Shown here: in pieces, positions 1-6,594 of the stretch | Position numbering within the stretch: the stretch's first letter is position 1 | How the letters are laid out: each line of letters begins with the position of its first letter | Assembly (NCBI GenBank): GCA_015486895.1 | Contig: WFQT01000170.1 | Location: 1 to 8,867 of the forward strand | DNA from: Anaerolineae bacterium | GTDB taxonomy: Bacteria; Chloroflexota; Anaerolineae; JAADDB01 | Reading direction: 5' to 3' | Length of the DNA stretch: 8,867 nt | Translations under genes and position numbers: made by a program | Notes under the pieces: model-generated | What the model saw: the letters and a program-made list of their open reading frames with translations, nothing else | Told to the model about the DNA's origin: nothing | Databases searched by the model: none

Positions 1-10
1 GAGCAACACA

Positions 11-34
11 CCCCCAGAATTGGGGGGCGGGGGG
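11..34. other. C/G-tract palindrome
   Basis: CCCCCA (11-16) and TGGGGG (21-26) form a 6-bp inverted repeat around a GAAT loop, and a second run of six G follows at 29-34. No T-tract follows on the + strand, so it is not a convincing terminator for an upstream + strand gene. Read on the other strand, the palindrome is followed by a T/G-rich stretch, which is only weakly terminator-like. It may be the edge of a repeat or a G-rich structure; nothing more can be said. Confidence 0.35.
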
Positions 35-115
35 CTACTTTCAGGGGAGTGAATTGAGAGCCAATGGTATTCTATTGGTTGCTATTGATTGGCAATTCAC
101 TCTTTTGAAGGTAGC
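34..115. repeat. Long inverted repeat or RNA hairpin
   Basis: Arms 34-56 and 93-115 match at 19 of 23 positions. All four differences (one T/G and three G/T) are wobble pairs if the + strand is transcribed, so the RNA could form an uninterrupted 23-pair stem. Inside it, 59-65 (AGCCAAT) can pair with 74-80 (ATTGGTT) as a smaller inner hairpin. No coding potential is evident. It could be a small mobile palindrome, a structured RNA or the processed end of an upstream transcript. The pairing was read directly from the sequence; the function is unknown. Confidence 0.6.
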
Positions 116-162
116 TGGACTCTGGTGAAAATGACGTTTTAGTCTCGACTTAACTATCTTCA

Positions 163-239
163 CCACAGGTTGCACGGATTAACAGGGATTTTCCTTCGCT
201 TTTCGACCCAAATCTGTGAAGTTCTGTGTTTTTCTGTGG
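163..239. repeat. Dispersed-repeat-like palindrome, CCACAG/CTGTGG ends
   Basis: The element opens with CCACAG (163-168) and closes with CTGTGG (234-239). The left arm repeats a CA-GG/A motif with about 10-base spacing (CACAGG, CACGGA, CAGGGA). The right arm repeats CTGTG at 10-base spacing (214, 224 and 234). The arms are imperfect reverse complements around a short centre. Non-coding palindromes of this CCACAGATT/AATCTGTGG style recur in the genomes of many environmental bacteria, so this is probably one copy of such a repeat. It ends 58 bases before the first permease start, so it may sit in or beside that gene's promoter region. Confidence 0.5.
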
Positions 240-297
240 CTAAAATAAAAATGATAGAGTCCAGCAGGTAAGAAAACTTAGAGCTGAGGTATAGTCA

Positions 298-1335
298 ATG
301 ACCAAGTATATTATTCGTCGCATATTGTGGTTTATTCCCGTATTGCTCACAGTGGCAGCGTTTACCTTTTTCTTAGTGCGGGAAATTCCCGGTGGTCCTT
401 TTGATTTCGCGGGCGATAAGAGCATCCCACCCCAGGTCGTTGCTAACATTGAAGCGAAATATCACCTGGATTGGCCGGTGCACATGCAATTTCTTTCGTA
501 CTTGGTGGGTGATGATGTCATAGCTGCTGTGTTTGGTGGCCGTTATGCGGAGACCAAGGGTATTTCGAAAGGGTTGATCCGTGGTGATTTAGGTCCTTCG
601 CTCCGTTATCGTTCCCTTACTGTAACCGATATTGTAGGCACGACATTACCTATTTCGACTCAGTTGGGGATTTTGGCAATGATGATAGGCCTGATCATTG
701 GCATACCTGCTGGTATTATTGCTGCTTTGAAGCAAAATAGTTGGCTGGATTTTTCAGCAACCTTTACAGCCGTTTTGGGGGTGTCCATTCCCAACCTAGT
801 GCTGGGTCCGATTCTTATCTGGGTTTTTGCCGTGTGGCTAAGGTGGTTGCCTGCGGCAACGTGGGGGGCGAAACCGCCTTGGATTTTGGGTTTTATCCCT
901 CGTAACCTGGGCTGGAATTTTTGGAGCCATGCTATTTTACCTGCTTTTGCTTTGGGGACAGGCCTTTCTGCTGCCATTGCCCGCTTGACCCGGGCTAGCT
1001 TATTGCAAGTTATTCGTGAGGATTACATTCGCACTGCTCGTGCTAAGGGATTGGCGGAGAGTGTAGTGATTTTCCGCCATGCTTTGAAAAACAGTATGAT
1101 CCCGGTAGTGACCATCATTGGTCCCATGTTTGCTGCAGTTGTTACCGGTTCTATGATCATCGAGCAGATTTTTGGTATTAACGGCATGGGCCGGCATTTT
1201 GTATATAGTATTGGCAATCGGGATTATCCCCTGGTCATGGGGGTGACTTTGGTATACTCCGTGATCCTGGTCATTGCCAACTTGGTTGTAGACATTACCT
1301 ATGCTTGGTTGGATCCCCGCATCCGCTATGAGTGA
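298..1335 (+). CDS. ABC transporter permease, DppB/OppB family
   Basis: This is an inner-membrane subunit of a peptide- or nickel-type ABC importer (binding-protein-dependent transport family). It would pair with the next gene's product to form the substrate channel. The N-terminus (MTKYIIRRILWFIPVLLTVAA) is the typical DppB opening: one helix, then a periplasmic loop containing the GDLGPSLRYR segment (residues 96-105). A cluster of further membrane helices follows. The cytoplasmic EAA loop that docks on the ATPase begins at D242 (DYIRTARAKGL). The C-terminus YAWLDPRIRYE is also characteristic. At 345 residues it is close to the usual size, with a longer first periplasmic loop. ATG 298 is preceded by GAGGT (286-290) at 7-base spacing. 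The downstream permease begins 21 bases after the stop, so the two are almost certainly co-transcribed. The substrate cannot be fixed from sequence: peptides are most likely, but sugars or other solutes occur in this family. Confidence 0.93.
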   Translation: MTKYIIRRILWFIPVLLTVAAFTFFLVREIPGGPFDFAGDKSIPPQVVANIEAKYHLDWPVHMQFLSYLVGDDVIAAVFGGRYAETKGISKGLIRGDLGPSLRYRSLTVTDIVGTTLPISTQLGILAMMIGLIIGIPAGIIAALKQNSWLDFSATFTAVLGVSIPNLVLGPILIWVFAVWLRWLPAATWGAKPPWILGFIPRNLGWNFWSHAILPAFALGTGLSAAIARLTRASLLQVIREDYIRTARAKGLAESVVIFRHALKNSMIPVVTIIGPMFAAVVTGSMIIEQIFGINGMGRHFVYSIGNRDYPLVMGVTLVYSVILVIANLVVDITYAWLDPRIRYE

Positions 1336-1356
1336 TGCAGCAGGAGAGGAATTGTT

Positions 1357-2364
1357 ATGGGGGTAGCTGAATTGAATGTGGATGGCGGCGTCTCCTTGCG
1401 CAAGCAAAGGAGCTTGTGGGCAGATGCGTTTCGCCGCTTGGTGCAAAACAGAGCTGCGCTGTTTGGTGGTATCTTCATTATTATCTTAGTTTTTGTGGCT
1501 ATTTTTGCTGATAAGATCGCGCCGTACGGTTATGCTAAGCAGGACTTGTTAAGCAACAATGTTGTGGCGAAGTGGATGATGCCGCTTATGCCGCCCGGCT
1601 CCGAACGTTATGTTCATACGACGACTAAATACATATTAGGCGCTGATTACTTAGGCCGCGATATCCTTAGCCGCACGATTTACGGTTCCCGGGTTTCACT
1701 TTCTATTGCTTTTGTTGCTGCTACGGTAAGCTTGGTTATCGGCACCTTGTATGGCATTGTTTCTGGCTATCTCGGCGGTGTGGTTGATGACTTGATGATG
1801 CGGTTAGTCGACTTTCTGTATGGGTTTCCTTTCCTTGTAGTGGTGATTTTGTTGCAGACCTATTTCAAGGCGATGGCCAGGCGTGGGGGGCAGGGAGGCT
1901 TTGGCACCTGGATGATTCACATAAATCAGGCTATGGGCGGCATGTTTTTCTTATTCATTGCTATTGGCTTGATTAACTGGATTGGTATGGCCCGTATCGC
2001 CCGTGGTCAGGTCCTGTCTTACCGAGAGAAAGAGTTCATCGAGGCTGCTCGGGCTCTGGGTGCTGGGCACTCCCGCATTATCTTGAAGCACTTGTTACCC
2101 AATATCGTTGGTCCGCTGATTGTGGCGGAGACTATGGCCATTCCAGGTTATATTTTCACGGAGGCGTTTCTAAGTTTTATCGGCTTAGGGGTTGATCCGC
2201 CAACACCAAGCTGGGGTATTATGATTTCCGAGGCGGTGCCGGCGTTACGCAGCTACCCAGTACAGATCTTGGTACCCTCGGTGGCGTTGACATTGACGAC
2301 ACTGGCGTTTAATTTCTTGGGAGATGGTTTGAGAGACGCTTTAGACCCGCGTTTGCAGCAATAG
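1357..2364 (+). CDS. ABC transporter permease, DppC/OppC family
   Basis: This is the second channel subunit and the partner of the preceding permease. After a hydrophilic start of about 25 residues there is one membrane helix, then the family hallmark LGADYLGRDILSR (from L94), then five further helices. The EAA loop for ATPase contact begins around K226 (EFIEAARALGAGHSRI), followed by KHLLPN. The C-terminus GDGLRDALDPRLQQ is typical. At 335 residues it is longer than many DppC proteins. The extra length comes partly from a glycine/arginine-rich segment (AMARRGGQGGFGTW) between two helices ahead of the EAA loop. ATG 1357 follows a strong purine-rich site (GGAGAGGA, 1343-1350) at 6-base spacing. 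A terminator-like hairpin lies about 56 bases after the stop, so most transcripts of this pair may end there. Confidence 0.93.
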   Translation: MGVAELNVDGGVSLRKQRSLWADAFRRLVQNRAALFGGIFIIILVFVAIFADKIAPYGYAKQDLLSNNVVAKWMMPLMPPGSERYVHTTTKYILGADYLGRDILSRTIYGSRVSLSIAFVAATVSLVIGTLYGIVSGYLGGVVDDLMMRLVDFLYGFPFLVVVILLQTYFKAMARRGGQGGFGTWMIHINQAMGGMFFLFIAIGLINWIGMARIARGQVLSYREKEFIEAARALGAGHSRIILKHLLPNIVGPLIVAETMAIPGYIFTEAFLSFIGLGVDPPTPSWGIMISEAVPALRSYPVQILVPSVALTLTTLAFNFLGDGLRDALDPRLQQ

Positions 2365-2419
2365 CCTTTTGGCTTGCCCTTGATGAATATTGATGAAATG
2401 TGGCGTCATTGGCGTAGAG

Positions 2420-2466
2420 ATGGTGCACTGCCGACAGTTATCGTTGGCAGGGCACCATTTTGTTTT
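2420..2466 (+). terminator. Probable intrinsic terminator after the first permease pair
   Basis: Bases 2420-2435 can pair with 2443-2458, giving a 16-position stem with one A/G mismatch and one G/T wobble and a 7-base loop. The 3' arm runs straight into a T-rich stretch (CATTTTGTTTT, ending 2466). This is the layout of a rho-independent terminator, with a single G interrupting the T-tract. It would end or reduce transcription between the permease pair and the fusion gene. Read-through cannot be judged from sequence. Confidence 0.6.
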
Positions 2467-2784
2467 GGGCCTCCGTATTAGTTGCAATGTACTTTTTGAG
2501 ACTATCGCTTTCTTGCCCTTCCTTTTATCGAGTCTTCGCGGTTGTAGCAGTTATTGTAGGTGGGGCGAACGTACCGGAAACTATGTTGCTACCCGGCGAC
2601 TGGAAGTCGCTGCAACGTTTGCAAAGCCTGCCTTCGCAGGCTAAATCCAGTCGCTGGAGGGCGACTTCGCAGATGTTGCCCGCAGTTTCCAACTGCCGGG
2701 CCTCAGTTTGGCTTTTTGGTTCTGGCTTGTCCAGGTTAGGGGATAGTAGGATGATTGACGGTCGTCATTACAGGAGGGTGAATA
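2467..2784. other. Non-coding gap before the fusion gene
   Basis: Apart from the palindrome cluster at 2596-2701, no gene is supported here. Short open frames cross it, but they lack ribosome-binding sites and recognisable protein features and run through the palindromes. No convincing -35/-10 pair was found. Just before the fusion gene, ATTGACGGT occurs twice, at 2754-2762 and 2784-2792 (30 bases apart). A small dyad TGAC-GGTC-GTCA lies at the first copy and might be an operator, but this is weak. Confidence 0.4.
2596..2701. repeat. REP-like palindrome cluster
   Basis: Several inverted repeats are packed into about 105 bases. GCGACTGGA (2596-2604) is the exact reverse complement of 2646-2654. 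GAAGTCGC (2603-2610) is the exact reverse complement of 2661-2668. AGCCTGC (2625-2631) pairs exactly with 2636-2642 around a CTTC loop. GCCCGCAGTT (2678-2687) pairs with 2691-2701 with one bulged base. The first two pairs overlap and are mutually exclusive, so two alternative folds exist. The density resembles a REP/BIME-type or MITE-like intergenic repeat. It might alternatively be a transcript-stabilising or regulatory structure. Confidence 0.6.
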
Positions 2785-2787
2785 TTG
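2772..2787 (+). promoter_or_regulatory. Ribosome-binding site and TTG start of the fusion gene
   Basis: A full AGGAGG (2772-2777) stands 7 bases before TTG 2785. An in-frame TGA at 2779-2781 rules out any earlier start. The next in-frame ATG, at 2941, lies beyond the first membrane helix and lacks such a site. TTG is therefore the start, an uncommon choice offset by a consensus ribosome-binding site. Confidence 0.85.
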
Positions 2788-5700
2788 ACGGTTAGTCAAG
2801 TGTCGACGGAGCGAAGTCGTTTGATTTCCCGGCGGCAGAAAGAACGCTTGCAAGATTTGCTTGCTTTCTTGGGGGGAAAATTACTCTTCGGCATTATTTT
2901 GCTGCTGGCGATCATTTACTTAGTCTTTTTGGGCTTAGGTATGGCGCGGGGTAATGCTTTTCGCCCTACACTGGCAGTCGCTCTTGGTGATACCCTCTAT
3001 TACTTGCGCCAACTGGCCCGTGGCGAGCTGGGAACTGCTTTCGCTGCCGCTTATGGACAGCATCATATGGCCGTGGCCCAAATCCTGCGGGAGACGATCC
3101 CGCGCAGTTTTGGGCTCCTGCTGGTTTCATTAGGTCTGGCTACGCTTTTTGGTGTCCTGCTGGGTGTGTTGGCCGCAGTGAAGCGTTATTCTCGTTGGCG
3201 TTCTTGGATTGTATTGTTCTCTGTGTTGGGTGTTTCTTCGCCCAGTTTCTTCTTGGCCTTGGTTCTCCAGTTAGGTGTGCTTTACCTTGTGAGGGCCATG
3301 GGGAAAGCGTGGTTGCCAGTGGGCGGCTTTGGCTGGGATAGCCATCTATTGCTGCCAGCATTGGTGTTGGCTGCCCGCCCCGTGGCCCAGATTGCCCGCG
3401 TGACCATGGTCACGCTGAGCGATATCCTGCGCGAAGATTATGTCCGCACCGCCCGCAGCAAGGGATTACCCGCCAGCCAGATCTGGGCCCGGCATATTTG
3501 GCGTAATGCTGCTTTGCCGGTGTTGACTACCATCGTGTCCTCGCTCCGTTTCTCTCTCAGCAGCCTGCCCATTGTGGAATTCTACTTCGGCTGGCCGGGC
3601 ATTGGTGCTACCTTGTTGCGGGCCATTGCTCGCCAGGACGATCACCTTACTGTAGCCTTGGCAGTTGCTCTGGGCCTTTTTTTCATCCTGGTTTCCTTGT
3701 TTCTGGAAGGTAGTTATTTTCTCATTGATCCTCGTCTGCAGGAAGCCCAGAGGCGCAGCCGCGTTGGGATGTCGGAGGGTAGTATCTGGGAAACGGTACG
3801 TGATGAGGCAAGCGGCCTGTGGGAGGTTATACGCTATTTGCCTGGAGTTCGTCATCTTTGGCCGCCGCAACGGCAAAAAACGTTGCCGCCGTTGCCTCCG
3901 GCGGGAAATGTTGATGCTATTACCTTAGGATCTTCCTTGCGCTCTTATCGCCGGCGGACGTGGTTACGGGCCACTGTGGGCAACTGGCCATTCTTGTTAG
4001 GGGCCTTGTTGGTCTTGTTACTGACTGTTTTGTATTTCTGGGGGGCTTCGTTAGCGCCTTACAATCCGTACACGACCCACGGCTTGACCATTAGGGGGGG
4101 CAAGTTCTCAGTGCCGCCTTTCCCTCCTTCCGCTAAATATCCTCTTGGAAGCGATGTTTTAGGCCGTGATATGCTGAGCTTGCTGCTCGGCGGCGTGCGA
4201 CAGACCTTTACCGTGGTGTTATTTGCTGTATTAGCTCGGATGCTGATCGGTTTCCTGTTTGGTGCTTTGGCCGGCTGGACTGCTGGTAGCCGTTTCGACC
4301 GGGCTATCCAGGGGCTAGCAGATATCGTTGCTTCCCTGCCTGCCCTTATTTTTGCTATGATCATGATTTTGGCATTAGGCATACAGCAAGGGATCTGGGT
4401 ATTTGTTGTTGGTCTTTCTTTTGTCGGCTGGGGGGAGATTGTCCAGTATGTGCGTGGCGAGGTCATGCGCTTACGGGGAAATCTCTTTATGGAAAGTGCC
4501 CGTGCTGTTGGCAATCGGTTGAGCGGCCTTGTATTGCATCACATTTTGCCTAATTTGCTTCCGTCTTTGCTTGCTATGAGCGCTTTGGAAACAGGCGCCG
4601 TGTTGATGCTTCTGGGGGAATTGGGGTTTCTAGATATTTTTATCGGCGGCGGTGCTTTTTCCGAGGTTTACATCGGGACTTTTTATCACTATTCCGACAT
4701 CCCAGAGTGGGGAGCTTTGCTGAGCAATGTGCGCCCATTTGCCCGTAGTTATCCCTGGACGGCATTTTACCCAGCGCTCGCATTCTTTGTGGCCATTCTG
4801 GCTTTTAATCTGTTCGCTGAGGGCTTGCGCACACTCATCCAGGAGATCGGTCTCGATATTACCCGTCTGTTCAACCGTTATACCGTGACGGCGTTAGTAT
4901 TGTTATTATTGTTAGTGAACTGGGTACAACAAAACAGTGGCTTGGCCGCTTTTTATCAGCGCCAGGCTAAAGCGTTTAATGCAGAAAGGGCACTGCTGGA
5001 TATCAAGACGTTAAGTTCCCCGGAAATGGAAGGGAGAGTCATTGGTTCTGCTGGCTTAGACCGGGCTGCCGCTTACATTGCCGATCAGTTTAAGGCTGAG
5101 GGGTTGCAACCGGCCGGTAGTCATGGGGGTTACTTCCTGACGGTTAAACGCGACTTCTTCCAGTTGACGGATGTGCCTACTTTGGCTGTTGATGGTGAGC
5201 CGCTGGTATATCGGCGGGATTTCGTGGATGCCCAGACGCTTGTTTTGAATCGTGGTAAATGTTCTGGCCCCCTGACAGTGGTTGGTACAGGGAGGCTCTC
5301 TTCCCAGAAAGGGCGGTTGGGGGCTCTGCCCACTGTACCCGCATTGGGGAAGGTTCAGGTGCCGGGGGGCGTTGTCATGTTGTTGCACCCCCTTCCACCA
5401 TCTGCCTGGGTTGGTGCGGTACATCAGGGGACTTTGATGGTTACTGATGACCCGCTGTTGCTGCAGCGTCGGTTTGTCCGTTCTGCCTATACTCATGACA
5501 TCGATAAAAACCAGCCGGTTAGCGGTGCGCCTGTGTTCTACATTTCCGCGGCGGCCGCCGACCGTATTTTGCGTCAGGCGGGTGTGACTCTGGCCAGCTT
5601 ACAGCGTGAGGAACATCGTTTAGGCCCTGATGAGGTGGCCATGTGGCGTGTGCCCGTGAATATTTCCGGCAGTATCCACGGCAAGATTCATCGCAAAGTG

Positions 5701-6369
5701 CCGGTGAAACATGTATTGGGGTACTGGCCGGGTGAGAGCGACCAGTTGGACGACCAACTTCTGTTGCTGTTAACGCCTTACGATGGCGTGGGGCAGGACG
5801 TACAGGGAAATTTGATTCCCGGCGCCAATGACAATGCCAGTGGGGTGGCCACCATGTTGGAATTACTGCGTTCTTGGAGGGAAACGGGCTACCAGCCCAA
5901 GAAGACGATGCTTTTCGTAGCTTACGTTAACGAGGGCGTAGATTATGGTCAGACTCCCCGGCGGCGGCCAGACGTGAAAACTTTCCTGGGTGCTAAATTC
6001 GGCTTTGCGTCTTCCTTCCACCCCGAGGCGGCTTTGTCCTGGCGCGGCGTTGGAGGAGGCAATGGTCATGCCATGGTGGCGTCGGTGGGGGGGAATTTGC
6101 ACCTGTTGCAACTCTTGGAGCGCACGGCGCGTAGCACTGGGACCTCTTTACATCGAGAGGATGTGCCGTTAGATTTAGGCGTCATTTGGAGTGGCAAAGG
6201 TGGAACTGGCGGCGAAATGCCGCAGGCAAGCTTGTATTGGGAACACTACACGGCATTGTCACATGTGCCGATGGATGATTGGCAACACCTGGACCGGAAG
6301 ACGTTGGTGTCCTCTGGTCGTGTTATTTCCTTGTCATTGCTTGTCATGGGCCGGGAAGTTCATTATTGA
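2785..6369 (+). CDS. DppB-DppC permease fusion with C-terminal M28-like domain
   Basis: One uninterrupted frame of 1194 residues. Residues about 33-330 form a DppB-like permease with an EAA loop at 218-245 (DYVRTARSKGL) and the closing signature YFLIDPRLQ. A cytoplasmic linker of about 65 residues follows. Residues about 393-685 form a DppC-like permease with PLGSDVLGRD (453-462) and a second EAA loop at about 568-590 (FMESARAVG, HHILPN). An extra hydrophobic helix lies at about 699-715. Residues about 739-1194 match the M28 zinc-peptidase architecture: an N-terminal region with LSSPEMEGR (743-751), a PA-like insert, then GANDNASG (1013-1020) with the bridging aspartate D1016. Several catalytic positions look lost: TPYDG (997-1001) where HYD is expected, NE (1049-1050) where EE is expected, and no aspartate in the SWRG segment (1085-1088). 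E1050 and H1160 remain. With two six-helix permeases and one extra helix, the M28 domain should face outside. The protein could form a whole channel with a tethered peptide-binding or accessory domain. Permease assignment is firm; peptidase activity is doubtful. Confidence 0.88.
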   Translation: MTVSQVSTERSRLISRRQKERLQDLLAFLGGKLLFGIILLLAIIYLVFLGLGMARGNAFRPTLAVALGDTLYYLRQLARGELGTAFAAAYGQHHMAVAQILRETIPRSFGLLLVSLGLATLFGVLLGVLAAVKRYSRWRSWIVLFSVLGVSSPSFFLALVLQLGVLYLVRAMGKAWLPVGGFGWDSHLLLPALVLAARPVAQIARVTMVTLSDILREDYVRTARSKGLPASQIWARHIWRNAALPVLTTIVSSLRFSLSSLPIVEFYFGWPGIGATLLRAIARQDDHLTVALAVALGLFFILVSLFLEGSYFLIDPRLQEAQRRSRVGMSEGSIWETVRDEASGLWEVIRYLPGVRHLWPPQRQKTLPPLPPAGNVDAITLGSSLRSYRRRTWLRATVGNWPFLLGALLVLLLTVLYFWGASLAPYNPYTTHGLTIRGGKFSVPPFPPSAKYPLGSDVLGRDMLSLLLGGVRQTFTVVLFAVLARMLIGFLFGALAGWTAGSRFDRAIQGLADIVASLPALIFAMIMILALGIQQGIWVFVVGLSFVGWGEIVQYVRGEVMRLRGNLFMESARAVGNRLSGLVLHHILPNLLPSLLAMSALETGAVLMLLGELGFLDIFIGGGAFSEVYIGTFYHYSDIPEWGALLSNVRPFARSYPWTAFYPALAFFVAILAFNLFAEGLRTLIQEIGLDITRLFNRYTVTALVLLLLLVNWVQQNSGLAAFYQRQAKAFNAERALLDIKTLSSPEMEGRVIGSAGLDRAAAYIADQFKAEGLQPAGSHGGYFLTVKRDFFQLTDVPTLAVDGEPLVYRRDFVDAQTLVLNRGKCSGPLTVVGTGRLSSQKGRLGALPTVPALGKVQVPGGVVMLLHPLPPSAWVGAVHQGTLMVTDDPLLLQRRFVRSAYTHDIDKNQPVSGAPVFYISAAAADRILRQAGVTLASLQREEHRLGPDEVAMWRVPVNISGSIHGKIHRKVPVKHVLGYWPGESDQLDDQLLLLLTPYDGVGQDVQGNLIPGANDNASGVATMLELLRSWRETGYQPKKTMLFVAYVNEGVDYGQTPRRRPDVKTFLGAKFGFASSFHPEAALSWRGVGGGNGHAMVASVGGNLHLLQLLERTARSTGTSLHREDVPLDLGVIWSGKGGTGGEMPQASLYWEHYTALSHVPMDDWQHLDRKTLVSSGRVISLSLLVMGREVHY

Positions 6370-6393
6370 CATTGCCGGGGTACTTTCTGGTTC

Positions 6394-6422
6394 TTGACAT
6401 TTTCAGGTCAGCGTGTTATAAA
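6394..6422 (+). promoter_or_regulatory. Sigma-70 type promoter for the binding-protein gene
   Basis: TTGACA (6394-6399) matches the -35 consensus exactly. TATAAA (6417-6422) differs from TATAAT at one position, and the spacer is the optimal 17 bases. Transcription would begin near 6429, giving a leader of about 270 bases before the lipoprotein start. The promoter lies 25 bases after the fusion gene's stop. It would let the binding protein be made in excess of the permeases, as is usual for ABC importers. Confidence 0.75.
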
Positions 6423-6432
6423 TCAAAAGCGG

Positions 6433-6493
6433 AGTGTTTCCAGACCGAGATAGAAAGATCGTTCCTCGTTTCTACTATGAGTCTCGGAACACT
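6433..6493 (+). promoter_or_regulatory. Predicted leader hairpin A
   Basis: Three consecutive perfect 6-bp helices stack in one arm. AGTGTT (6433-6438) pairs with 6488-6493, CCGAGA (6445-6450) with 6482-6487, and TAGAAA (6451-6456) with 6469-6474. A 6-base bulge lies on the left (6439-6444) and a 7-base bulge on the right (6475-6481), with a 12-base loop. It begins within a few bases of the predicted transcript start. It may be a cis-regulatory RNA or a 5' stabiliser. I do not recognise it as a known riboswitch class. Confidence 0.45.
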
Positions 6494-6517
6494 AGTGACT
6501 CAGCCATTACGGCTATA

Positions 6518-6557
6518 GCTAATGAAACACACCCATTAACAGTGCAGTTTCGTTGGT
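6518..6557 (+). promoter_or_regulatory. Predicted leader hairpin B
   Basis: Bases 6518-6528 can pair with 6547-6557 over 11 positions, including three G/T wobbles, around an 18-base loop. It follows hairpin A in the same leader. A T-rich stretch (6557-6573) follows but is interrupted by G, so this is at best a weak terminator or attenuator. Function unknown. Confidence 0.35.
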
Positions 6558-6594
6558 CATTTTGTTGGTTTTGTCCGCATGAGGGAAAGGAGGG

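Noticed and set aside
11..34. Terminator of an upstream gene
   Set aside because: The C/G stem is followed by G rather than T on the + strand, and no upstream gene is visible in the window.
163..239. CRISPR-like repeats
   Set aside because: The repeated CTGTG units are only five bases at 10-base steps with no spacers of CRISPR length, and the element is a palindrome.
208..246. Promoter with TAAAAT (241-246) as a -10 box for the first permease
   Set aside because: The -10 resemblance is fair, but no -35 box stands at a suitable distance; too weak to list as a feature.
2390..2795. Two short overlapping + strand frames between the second permease and the fusion gene
   Set aside because: They run through the terminator-like hairpin or the palindrome cluster, show no ribosome-binding site and have low-complexity, unrecognisable products.
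3730..4990. Possible assembly joining of separate permease and peptidase genes
   Set aside because: The frame is continuous across both linkers, with no stop, internal ribosome-binding site plus start, or frame change. A genuine fusion is the simpler reading, though raw reads would settle it.
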